From positions 1-12,977 of the forward strand of contig JBEGTT010000182.1 of assembly GCA_041179245.1 (NCBI GenBank): 12,977 nucleotides of DNA. The letters run 5' to 3'. The stretch is from JBEGTT01 sp041179245 (lineage in GTDB: Bacteria; Pseudomonadota; Gammaproteobacteria; Burkholderiales; Rhodocyclaceae). The position numbers and the translations under genes are program-made. This document shows positions 1 to 6,600 of this stretch, piece by piece (within the stretch, counting starts at the first letter, position 1; each line of letters begins with the position of its first letter). The notes beneath the pieces were generated by a model. The model did not search any database and was not told the origin of the DNA. It was given only the letters and a program-made list of their open reading frames with translations.

Positions 1-121
1 TAACGTGTCAATCACGGTTAAGCTGATTGCCCCCATCGCCATGGAAGAAGGTCTGCGGTTCGCGATTCGCGAAGGCGGTCGTACCGTTGGTGCCGGCGTC
101 GTCGCTAAAATCATCGAGTAA
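1..121 (+). CDS. tuf: Elongation factor Tu, C-terminal fragment (cut by left edge)
   Basis: This is the last 39 codons of EF-Tu, read from base 2 and ending at TAA (119-121). EF-Tu is the GTPase that brings aminoacyl-tRNA to the ribosomal A site. The visible part is the end of the C-terminal beta-barrel (domain 3), with the near-invariant stretches [16 protein letters not shown] and VVAKIIE. The GTPase domain lies outside the window, so only the tail can be judged; it is intact and ends at the usual place. The gene is followed by tRNA-Trp and secE, the arrangement of the tufB-type copy in many betaproteobacteria and similar to the tufB-secE order of E. coli. Identity is secure. Whether the genome has a second tuf copy cannot be seen here. 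Confidence 0.96.
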
Positions 122-137
122 ATTCGTTGTTTCAAAG

Positions 138-166
138 CAAAGCACCTCCTAATACGAGGTGCTTTG
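138..166 (+). terminator. Hairpin between tuf and tRNA-Trp; weak terminator or processing site
   Basis: CAAAGCACCTC (138-148) pairs perfectly with GAGGTGCTTTG (156-166), an 11-bp stem with a 7-base loop, starting 16 bases after the tuf stop. The stem is strong but is followed by TAGTCTCTGCTG rather than a T tract. As a simple intrinsic terminator it would therefore be inefficient on this strand. It may give partial termination after tuf, protect the tuf mRNA 3' end, or mark the processing point before tRNA-Trp. The hairpin is seen directly; its role is inferred. Confidence 0.55.
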
Positions 167-179
167 TAGTCTCTGCTGC

Positions 180-255
180 AGGGGTGTAGCTCAATTGGTA
201 GAGCAACGGTTTCCAAAACCGTAGGTCGGGGGTTCGATTCCCTCCGCCCCTGCCA
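180..255 (+). tRNA. trpT: tRNA-Trp (anticodon CCA)
   Basis: This is a complete 76-nt cloverleaf. The acceptor stem AGGGGTG (180-186) pairs with CGCCCCT (245-251), with one G-T pair. The D arm is GCTC/GAGC with the AATTGGTA loop. The anticodon stem ACGGT/ACCGT (206-210/218-222) closes the loop TTCCAAA, with anticodon CCA at 213-215. The T arm GGGGG/CCCTC (one G-T pair) holds the TTCGATT loop. Discriminator G252 and an encoded CCA (253-255) complete it. It closely resembles E. coli tRNA-Trp. It lies between tuf and secE with no evident promoter of its own, so it is probably cut from a longer transcript. Confidence 0.97.
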
Positions 256-258
256 TAA

Positions 259-621
259 ATGACGGTAAACATGACTGATAAGCTCAAATTCTCCTTGGCA
301 CTGCTGCTGCTGGCGTTCGGTGTTGCTGGCTTCTATATGCTTGCAGACCAAGCGTTAGTGGTTCGCGTGTTGTCTGTGCTCTTGGGTGTGGGCGCTAGTT
401 CGGCTGTTGCATGGAAAACAGAGGCGGGCCAGCGTTTCTACGCGTTTTCTGAAGAGGCAATTGTCGAGGCGCGTAAGGTGGTATGGCCTTCGCGCAAAGA
501 AACGGTGATGACTACGGCGGCGGTATTTGCCTTTGTTGTGGTGATGGCCGTTATTTTGTACCTAACAGACAAAACCCTTGAATGGGTGATGTACGACATC
601 ATTTTGGGCTGGAAAAAATAA
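259..621 (+). CDS. secE: Preprotein translocase subunit SecE
   Basis: SecE is the small membrane subunit that clamps SecY in the SecYEG protein-export channel of the inner membrane. The product is 120 residues with three hydrophobic segments (about 10-28, 30-49 and 85-104), as in the three-helix SecE of E. coli rather than the single-helix form of many other bacteria. The family signature EARKVVWPSRKET lies at about residues 70-82 in the cytoplasmic loop before the last helix, the essential part of the protein. The first ATG (259) is three bases after the tRNA CCA end and has no Shine-Dalgarno sequence; the in-frame ATG at 271 would give 116 residues and has only a weak GACGG upstream. The start is therefore uncertain, though the identity is not. 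The stop codon overlaps the nusG start. Confidence 0.93.
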   Translation: MTVNMTDKLKFSLALLLLAFGVAGFYMLADQALVVRVLSVLLGVGASSAVAWKTEAGQRFYAFSEEAIVEARKVVWPSRKETVMTTAAVFAFVVVMAVILYLTDKTLEWVMYDIILGWKK

Positions 622-1154
622 TGAGCATGCGTTGGTATGTTGTTCACGCCTACTCCGGCTTTGAGAAGAGTGTAATGCGCGCGATGACTGAGCGAATTGC
701 TCGTCAGGGGATGCAGGATAAATTTGGCCAGATTCTTGTTCCTGTTGAAGAAGTTGTGGAAATGAAGAACGGTCAGAAATCGATTTCTGAGCGTAAGTTC
801 TTTCCGGGCTATGTTCTCGTAGAAATGGCGATGGATGACGAAAGTTGGCATCTGGTCAAGAACACGCCGAAGGTAAGCGGGTTTGTGGGTGGTACTGCGA
901 ATAAGCCAACGCCGATTACTCAAAAAGAAGTCGATAAAATCATGCAGCAGATGCAGGACGGGGTAGAAAAGCCACGGCCTAAGGTACTGTTTGAAAATGG
1001 CGAAATGGTGCGAGTAAAAGAAGGCCCGTTTACGGATTTCAATGGTTCTGTTGAAGATGTTAATTACGAGAAGAGTCGTATTCGTGTGTCGGTCACCATT
1101 TTTGGGCGCGCCACGCCAGTTGAATTAGAGTTTTCTCAGGTCGAAAAAACCTGA
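621..1154 (+). CDS. nusG: Transcription termination/antitermination factor NusG
   Basis: NusG binds elongating RNA polymerase, suppresses pausing, couples transcription to the leading ribosome and assists Rho. The product has 177 residues, close to the 181 of E. coli. The N-terminal NGN domain (about 1-115) starts with RWYVVHAYSGFE and contains FFPGYVLVEM near residues 60-69. A linker follows, and the C-terminal KOW domain starts near residue 127 (VRVKEGPFTDFNGSVEDV). The ATG at 621 shares its A with the secE stop (TAATG), which suggests translational coupling. The frame stays open upstream to 582, but that stretch lies inside secE and does not resemble NusG. The ATG at 627 is a possible alternative two codons later. 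Confidence 0.95.
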   Translation: MSMRWYVVHAYSGFEKSVMRAMTERIARQGMQDKFGQILVPVEEVVEMKNGQKSISERKFFPGYVLVEMAMDDESWHLVKNTPKVSGFVGGTANKPTPITQKEVDKIMQQMQDGVEKPRPKVLFENGEMVRVKEGPFTDFNGSVEDVNYEKSRIRVSVTIFGRATPVELEFSQVEKT

Positions 1155-1167
1155 TGTAGTTGGGTAA

Positions 1168-1188
1168 GCCGAAAGCCCTGATTTCGGC
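1168..1188 (+). other. Small hairpin in the nusG-rplK spacer
   Basis: GCCGAAA (1168-1174) pairs exactly with TTTCGGC (1182-1188) around a 7-base loop, 14 bases after the nusG stop. There is no T tract, so it is not a normal intrinsic terminator. In E. coli the region upstream of rplK holds the L11 operon promoter and the L1 translational operator. I could not recognise a convincing L1-binding motif or promoter in this 89-base gap, so the hairpin is recorded without a function. Confidence 0.4.
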
Positions 1189-1243
1189 AGAGGAGCGTAA
1201 GTAGCCAATGCGAAAGCGCGATATCACTCATAACGGAGTTTAA

Positions 1244-1675
1244 ATGGCCAAGAAAATCACCGGCTATATCAAGCTGCAAGTGCCAGCTGGTAAAGCCAAC
1301 CCATCCCCCCCGATTGGTCCAGCATTGGGTCAGCGCGGTTTGAATATTATGGAATTCTGTAAGGCGTTTAACGCCCAGACACAGGGTATGGAACCTGGTC
1401 TACCGATTCCCGTGGTTATTACAGCCTTTGCGGATAAGTCATTTACCTTTGTAATGAAGTCGCCCCCCGCGACTATTTTGATCAAAAAGGCAGCTGGCAT
1501 CACTAAGGGTTCCGCTAAGCCACATACAGACAAGGTAGGTAAGATTACCGTTGCTCAGTGCGCGGAAATCGCTAAAACCAAGAATGCCGATCTGACAGCA
1601 GCTGACCAAGACGCTGCAATTCGCACAATCGCAGGTTCTGCTCGCTCTATGGGCATTACGGTGGAGGGCCTCTGA
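1244..1675 (+). CDS. rplK: 50S ribosomal protein L11
   Basis: L11 binds the GTPase-associated region of 23S rRNA at the base of the L7/L12 stalk. It supports elongation-factor function and RelA-dependent sensing of uncharged tRNA. The product has 143 residues, the usual size. The N-terminal domain has the proline-rich switch PPIGPALGQRGLNIMEFCKAFN (about 22-43), and the C-terminal RNA-binding domain has GSAKPHTDKVGKIT and ends with the typical SARSMGITVEGL. GGAG (1235-1238) lies five bases before the ATG and fixes the start. rplA follows after one base, so the pair forms the classical L11 operon unit. In E. coli both are repressed by L1 binding upstream of rplK; a similar control is expected here, but I cannot point to the operator. 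Confidence 0.98.
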   Translation: MAKKITGYIKLQVPAGKANPSPPIGPALGQRGLNIMEFCKAFNAQTQGMEPGLPIPVVITAFADKSFTFVMKSPPATILIKKAAGITKGSAKPHTDKVGKITVAQCAEIAKTKNADLTAADQDAAIRTIAGSARSMGITVEGL

Positions 1676-1676
1676 G

Positions 1677-2372
1677 ATGGCAAAGCTAACGAAAAAACAA
1701 AAGTCGCTAGAAGGCAAGATTGATTCACAAAAACTGTATGCGATTACTGATGCGCTGACTTTGGCTAAGGCCACTGCAATTGCAAAGTTTGATGAGTCAA
1801 TCGATGTGGCTGTTAATCTGGGTATTGATGCACGTAAGTCTGATCAACTGGTTCGTGGCTCAGTCGTGTTGCCAGCTGGTACGGGTAAGTCAGTTCGTGT
1901 TGCGGTTTTTGCACAAGGTGAAAAAGCCGAAGCGGCAAAGGCTGCCGGGGCTGAAGTGGTTGGCTTTGAAGATCTGGCTGCTGAAATCAAAGGCGGGAAG
2001 ATGGACTTTGATATTGTGATTGCCACGCCAGATGCCATGAAGATTGTTGGTCAATTGGGCCAAGTGCTCGGTCCGCGTGGCCTGATGCCTAATCCCAAGG
2101 TTGGTACAGTAACGATGGATGTGGTTACTGCTGTTAAAAATGCCAAAGCGGGTCAGGTTCAATACCGGACTGATAAAGGCGGGATTATTCACGCAACCAT
2201 TGGCCGTGCTTCATTTGCTGTCGAAAGCCTAGAGCAAAATATTAAGGCATTGATTGATGCGTTGAACAAGGCCAAACCAGCCAACGCCAAGGGTCAATAC
2301 ATCAAGAAGGTAGCTGTATCAGCCACGATGGGTCCCGGCGTTCGCGTTGATCAGGCCACGCTGGTTGTTTAA
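1677..2372 (+). CDS. rplA: 50S ribosomal protein L1
   Basis: L1 forms the mobile L1 stalk at the ribosomal E site, helps release deacylated tRNA, and in E. coli represses its own operon by binding mRNA. The product has 231 residues, a normal length. Visible family features are the N-terminal AKLTKKQK start, the VNLGIDARKSDQLVRGSVVLPAGTGK segment (about 47-72), the highly conserved LGPRGLMPNPKVGTVT (about 131-146) and the C-terminal KPANAKGQYIKKVAVSATMGPGVRVD. GGAGG (1663-1667), inside the end of rplK, lies nine bases before the ATG, and only one base separates the two genes, so translation is probably coupled. Confidence 0.98.
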   Translation: MAKLTKKQKSLEGKIDSQKLYAITDALTLAKATAIAKFDESIDVAVNLGIDARKSDQLVRGSVVLPAGTGKSVRVAVFAQGEKAEAAKAAGAEVVGFEDLAAEIKGGKMDFDIVIATPDAMKIVGQLGQVLGPRGLMPNPKVGTVTMDVVTAVKNAKAGQVQYRTDKGGIIHATIGRASFAVESLEQNIKALIDALNKAKPANAKGQYIKKVAVSATMGPGVRVDQATLVV

Positions 2373-2404
2373 TAGCGCACAAAACTTTGGGCTGTTGTCA
2401 GTGC

Positions 2405-2545
2405 TTGCATTGGCGGCAGGTCGTCAAAGACCGCAGGTTCCCGTAAGGGTTTAATAGCATTACCGCCTGCGCAGACGGTGTATCCCGAAACAGGATTTAC
2501 TCCCTGGTTCAGGTCGCCGTGGGTGCGGTGAATTTTTCACCGCGT
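2405..2545 (+). promoter_or_regulatory. L10 leader (autoregulatory 5' UTR of rplJ-rplL)
   Basis: The 198-base gap between rplA and rplJ is too long for a simple spacer and looks like the ribosomal L10 leader. In gammaproteobacteria this mRNA element binds the L10-(L7/L12) complex to repress rplJ-rplL translation. Visible elements are GGTC/GACC (2419-2422/2429-2432), CCC-GTAA-GGG (2440-2449), ACCG...CGGT (2462-2465/2476-2479) around the self-complementary CTGCGCAG (2467-2474), and an 8-bp hairpin at 2525-2543 just before the ribosome-binding site. The stretch around 2462-2480 matches leaders I recall from betaproteobacteria. The borders given are approximate and the ligand is inferred from position. 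No convincing promoter was found in the gap. Confidence 0.72.
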
Positions 2546-2556
2546 TTAGACTTGAT

Positions 2557-2562
2557 AGGAGG
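2557..2562 (+). promoter_or_regulatory. Strong Shine-Dalgarno AGGAGG before the GTG start of rplJ
   Basis: A full AGGAGG lies eight bases before the GTG at 2571 and decides the start of rplJ, for which no nearby ATG exists. It sits 13 bases after the 8-bp hairpin that ends at 2543, within reach of structural control by the leader. Confidence 0.85.
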
Positions 2563-2570
2563 ACAGGCCC

Positions 2571-3071
2571 GTGGGTCTCAATCTAGATAATAAAAAAGCC
2601 GTCGTGGCTGAAGTGTCTGCACAAGTTGCAAATGCTCAAACGATTGCGCTGGCTGAATACCGTGGTATCGAAGTGAGTGACCTCACCAAGCTTCGTGCTC
2701 AGGCCCGTGCATCAGGCGTGTATTTGCGTGTGTTGAAAAATACTTTAGTGCGTCGCGCTGTTGCGGGAACTCAGTTTGCTGAATTGGCTGACCAAATGGT
2801 TGGTCCAATTATTTACAGCATTTCTGCAGACCCCGTTGCAGCAGCCAAAGTTCTGAATGACTTCGGTAAGACTAACGACAAACTGGTTCTGAAGGCTGGC
2901 TCCTACGCTGGCAAGGTGTTGGATAAGGATGGCATTAAAGCACTGGCCTCCATCCCAAGCCGCGAAGAGTTGCTCTCCAAGTTGCTGTACGTCCTACAAG
3001 CACCAGTGGCCGGATTCGTCCGCGCCGTCGACGCTTTGGCCAAACAGCGCGAAGAAGTTGCAGCCGCTTAA
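2571..3071 (+). CDS. rplJ: 50S ribosomal protein L10
   Basis: L10 anchors the L7/L12 dimers to the ribosome, forming the flexible stalk that recruits translation factors, and is the expected repressor of its own operon through the upstream leader. The product has 166 residues, the normal size. The N-terminal rRNA-binding domain shows LNLDNKKAVVAEV, ALAEYRGIEVSDLTKLR (about 27-43) and LRVLKNTLVRRAV (about 52-64). The C-terminal part (PSREELLSKLLYVLQAPVAGFVRAVDALAKQ) is the helix that carries L7/L12. Translation starts at GTG rather than ATG, compensated by a perfect AGGAGG. rplL follows after 38 bases. Confidence 0.98.
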   Translation: MGLNLDNKKAVVAEVSAQVANAQTIALAEYRGIEVSDLTKLRAQARASGVYLRVLKNTLVRRAVAGTQFAELADQMVGPIIYSISADPVAAAKVLNDFGKTNDKLVLKAGSYAGKVLDKDGIKALASIPSREELLSKLLYVLQAPVAGFVRAVDALAKQREEVAAA

Positions 3072-3109
3072 TCTGTATTGCTCACGAATTGATTTAGGAG
3101 TTTATTAAA

Positions 3110-3475
3110 ATGGCAATTAGCAAAGAAGAAATCCTGGAAGCCGTTGGCGCCCTGACCGTAATGGAACTGAATGACCTAGTTAAGGCATTCGAAGAAAAGT
3201 TTGGCGTTTCCGCTGCTGCTGTTGCAGTTGCTGGTCCAGCCGCTTCTGCCGCAGTTGAAGAAAAGACTGACTTCTCAGTCGTTCTGTTGGCAGCCGGTGA
3301 GAAGAAGGTTGAAGTCATTAAGGTTGTTCGCGCAGTAACAGGTCTTGGCCTGAAGGAAGCGAAGGATCTAGTTGACGGCGCACCTAAGCCAGTTAAAGAA
3401 GGTATCCCTAAGGCTGATGCTGAAGCATTGAAGAAGCAACTTGAAGATGCTGGTGCTAAGGTCGAATTGAAGTAA
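3110..3475 (+). CDS. rplL: 50S ribosomal protein L7/L12
   Basis: L7/L12 is the multi-copy acidic stalk protein that recruits and activates the GTPases EF-Tu, EF-G, IF2 and RF3. The product has 121 residues, the normal size. The N-terminal dimerisation and L10-binding domain (about 1-33, SKEEILEAVGALTVMELNDLVKAFEEKFGV) is followed by an Ala/Val-rich hinge (about 34-52). The globular C-terminal domain contains EKKVEVIKVVRAVTGLGLKEAKDLVDGAPKPVKEG, the factor-binding face. AGGAG (3096-3100) lies nine bases upstream of the ATG. The gene ends 16 bases before an attenuator-like hairpin, which is consistent with more stalk protein than RNA polymerase being made from the shared transcript. Confidence 0.98.
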   Translation: MAISKEEILEAVGALTVMELNDLVKAFEEKFGVSAAAVAVAGPAASAAVEEKTDFSVVLLAAGEKKVEVIKVVRAVTGLGLKEAKDLVDGAPKPVKEGIPKADAEALKKQLEDAGAKVELK

Positions 3476-3491
3476 TCGCTTTTGTTTCTCT

Positions 3492-3530
3492 GCTGTGATT
3501 GGCGTAAATGCTGATCACAGCGTTTTTATT
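3492..3530 (+). terminator. Attenuator-type intrinsic terminator between rplL and rpoB
   Basis: GCTGTGAT (3492-3499) pairs perfectly with ATCACAGC (3514-3521) around a 14-base loop that can pair further (GC...GC), and is followed by GTTTTTATTT. It resembles an intrinsic terminator placed exactly where E. coli has its partial terminator separating the ribosomal protein genes from rpoBC. With no clear promoter before rpoB, it presumably lets a fraction of polymerases through. The termination efficiency cannot be read from sequence. Confidence 0.8.
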
Positions 3531-3555
3531 TACCTGTTATGGCAACTTTATAGTT

Positions 3556-3608
3556 GGCAAACGCAAGCGAAGCTAAGCGGCGAAAGTCGTAGCGCGTTTG
3601 CGTTTGCC
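3556..3608 (+). other. Long structured hairpin in the rpoB leader; possible RNase III site
   Basis: GGCAAACGCAAGCG (3556-3569) pairs with CGTTTGCGTTTGCC (3595-3608) over 14 bp with one G-T pair. Inside it GCTA (3572-3575) pairs with TAGC (3590-3593), and CGGC (3578-3581) pairs with GTCG (3586-3589, one G-T pair) around a GAAA tetraloop. The whole forms one interrupted stem of about 22 bp. There is no T tract directly after the stem. E. coli has an RNase III processing site in the same intergenic region, so a processing or stability element for rpoBC mRNA is the best guess. The fold is seen; the role is inferred. Confidence 0.6.
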
Positions 3609-3657
3609 CATTTGTATCAGGGTTTTTTGCTTTCTGATTTTTGATCTCGGAGCCACC

Positions 3658-6600
3658 ATGACCTTCTCCTATACCGAGAAAAAACGTATCCGCAAGAGTT
3701 TTGCCAAGCGTGATAGCGTTCTCGATGTGCCTTTTTTGTTGGCGACGCAGCTGAATTCCTTCACGGATTTTTTGCAGGCAGAAGTCCCTGTCACTCAGCG
3801 CAAGAATGAAGGTTTGCAAGCAGCCTTTACTTCTATTTTCCCGATTGTGTCGCATTCGGGTAACGCCAAACTCGAATTTGTCAGCTTCCAGCTTGGTACG
3901 CCTCCGTTTGACGTGTCAGAGTGCCAGCAACGGGGGCTGACATACGCCTCTTCGTTGCGCGCAAGGGTGCGTTTGGTCATTCTGGACCGTGAGGCACCTG
4001 ACACGATTAAGGAAGTCAAAGAACAGGAAGTCTACATGGGAGAAATCCCTCTGATGACGACCAATGGTTCTTTTGTGATTAACGGAACTGAGCGGGTGAT
4101 TGTTTCCCAGTTGCACCGTTCGCCAGGCGTATTTTTCGAACATGACCGGGGTAAAACGCATTCCTCAGGGAAGCTGTTGTTCTCTGCACGGGTGATTCCA
4201 TACCGTGGTTCATGGTTGGACTTTGAGTTTGACCCCAAGGATTCACTATTTTTCCGTGTTGACCGTCGTCGTAAGATGCCCGTTACCACGCTGTTGCGCG
4301 CCATTGGCATGAACACCGAAGAAATCCTGCGCGAGTTCTTCGACTTTGACATGTTCAATCTGGCAAAAGACAAGATTGAATTTGCACTGGTTCCTGAGCG
4401 TTTGCGTGGCGAAATGGCCCGTTTCGATATTTGCGGATCTGATGGCAAGGTCATTGTGGCCAAAGATAAGCGGATTACGGCTAAGCACATTCGTGATTTG
4501 CAGGCAGCCAACGTAAACCAAATTATCGTTCCTGAAGATTTCTTAATGGGCAGGGTCGTTGCTCAGCATGTTGTGGATACTACGACTGGCGAAGTACTGG
4601 CCGGTGCCAACGAAGAAATCACCGAAACTCTGCTGGCAAAGCTGATCGAGGCAGGCATCACCGAACTGCCAACGCTGTACACCAATGAACTTGATCGCGG
4701 CGCATTTATTTCGCAAACGCTACGTTCAGATGACACTACAACACGTCAATCAGCGCGCGTTGCTATCTACCGGATGATGCGTCCTGGCGAACCACCGACT
4801 GAAGAGTCTGTCGAGATTTTGTTCCAAGGCCTGTTTTACTCTGACGAACGATACGACCTCTCTAACGTAGGCCGGATGAAATTTAATCGCCGCTTGTCTC
4901 GTGACGCGGTTGTTGAATACAAGGTGATGGTTAAGAGCTTGGCCTCCCGCGCAGAAGCTGCCCTTAAAAATATGGCTGAAGCGACAGGTTTGCCGCTGAC
5001 ACGTATTCAGGAACTGGTATCTGAATTGCCATTTGGGCCACGCCAACTGGGCGAGAATATGACGGAAGCTGCAGCTAGCGAGCTATACGGCAAAATCAAG
5101 GCGCTAGGCACCAATGCTGAAGTTCGCGAACAACTCACCTTGTCGCCACGCGATATCGTCGCTGTCATCAAAATTCTGGTTGAGTTGCGTAATGGTCGTG
5201 GCGAAATTGATGACATTGACCATTTGGGTAACCGTCGTGTTCGCTCGGTGGGCGAGCTGGCTGAAAACCAATTCCGCGCAGGTCTGGTCCGAGTTGAGCG
5301 TGCCGTTAAGGAACGTCTGAACCAAGCTGAATCAGATAATTTGATGCCGCATGACCTGATCAATGCCAAGCCAATCAGTGCTGCGATCAAGGAATTCTTT
5401 GGTTCGAGTCAACTGTCACAGTTTATGGATCAAACCAATCCGCTGTCTGAAATCACGCACAAACGTCGTGTTTCTGCACTCGGTCCCGGTGGTTTGACTC
5501 GCGAGCGCGCTGGCTTTGAAGTTCGAGATGTGCACCCAACCCATTACGGTCGTGTGTGCCCGATTGAAACACCGGAAGGTCCGAACATCGGTCTGATTAA
5601 TTCTTTGGCTTTGTACGCCAGTGTGAATGATTACGGTTTTATCGAAACTGCTTACCGTAAGGTTGCTGACGGTAAGGTAACTGACCAAATTGAATACCTT
5701 TCTGCGATTGAAGAAGGACGCTACGTCGTTGCTCAGGCCAATGCCGAGCTGGACGAAGATGGCAAACTGACCGATGAGTTAGTTACATGCCGGGAGAAGG
5801 GCGAAACCATTCTTGCTGAACCGTTACGTGTTCAATACATGGACGTTGCCCCTGGGCAGATCGTGTCGGTTGCCGCTTCGTTGATTCCGTTCCTAGAACA
5901 CGATGATGCGAACCGTGCCTTGATGGGTGCCAACATGCAGCGTCAGGCAGTGCCTTGTTTGCGCCCAGAAAAATCTCTGGTCGGTACGGGTATCGAGCGA
6001 ACCGTCGCGGTTGACTCTGGAACAGCCGTTGTTGCACGACGCGGTGGTACGGTTGATTACGTGGATGCAGCGCGGGTTGTGGTTCGGGTTAACGATAACG
6101 AAGCGTTTGCTGGCGAAGTCGGTGTTGATATCTACAACCTGACTAAGTACACCCGCTCTAATCAGAACACCAACATCAATCAACGGCCTATCGTCAAAGT
6201 AGGCGACAAAATTGCCAAGGGCGATGTAGTAGCCGATGGCGCCTCAACCGACATGGGTGAACTTGCACTAGGGCAAAACATGCTGGTGGCGTTTATGCCA
6301 TGGAACGGCTACAACTTCGAAGATTCGATCCTGATCTCCGAACGAGTTGTTGCTCAAGATCGCTTTACTTCTATCCATATCGAAGAACTGACGGTTGTTG
6401 CGCGTGATACCAAGCTGGGACCAGAAGAAATTACCCGTGATATCGCCTCCTTGGGTGAGTCGCAGCTGAATCGTCTGGATGAGTCCGGGATTGTTTATAT
6501 CGGCGCTGAAGTAACCGCCGCTGACGTATTGGTTGGTAAGGTGACACCGAAGGGTGAAACCCAGCTGACGCCAGAAGAAAAGTTGCTGCGTGCAATTTTC

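Noticed and set aside
127..155. TTGTTT and TAATAC, 17 bases apart, as a promoter for tRNA-Trp
   Set aside because: Each box matches only about three of six consensus bases, and the -10 candidate sits in the loop of the hairpin at 138-166.
582..620. N-terminal extension of NusG by 13 residues
   Set aside because: It overlaps the secE coding region and does not resemble NusG; the ATG at 621 or 627 gives the conserved RWYVV start.
438..923. 161-codon minus-strand frame across secE and nusG
   Set aside because: It is antisense to two secure genes, with no recognisable protein features.
1780..2019. 79-codon plus-strand frame inside rplA
   Set aside because: It is an alternative frame within the conserved L1 coding sequence, with no supporting start signal.
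3549..3554. TATAGT as a -10 box for an rpoB promoter
   Set aside because: It matches five of six positions, but no acceptable -35 box lies 16-18 bases upstream, where the sequence is the T-rich tail of the attenuator. One hexamer is not enough to call a promoter.
3598..3657. N-terminal extension of RpoB by 20 residues
   Set aside because: The upstream ATG falls in the arm of the leader hairpin, lacks a Shine-Dalgarno and encodes residues unlike any beta subunit, while the ATG at 3658 has CGGAG and the canonical start.
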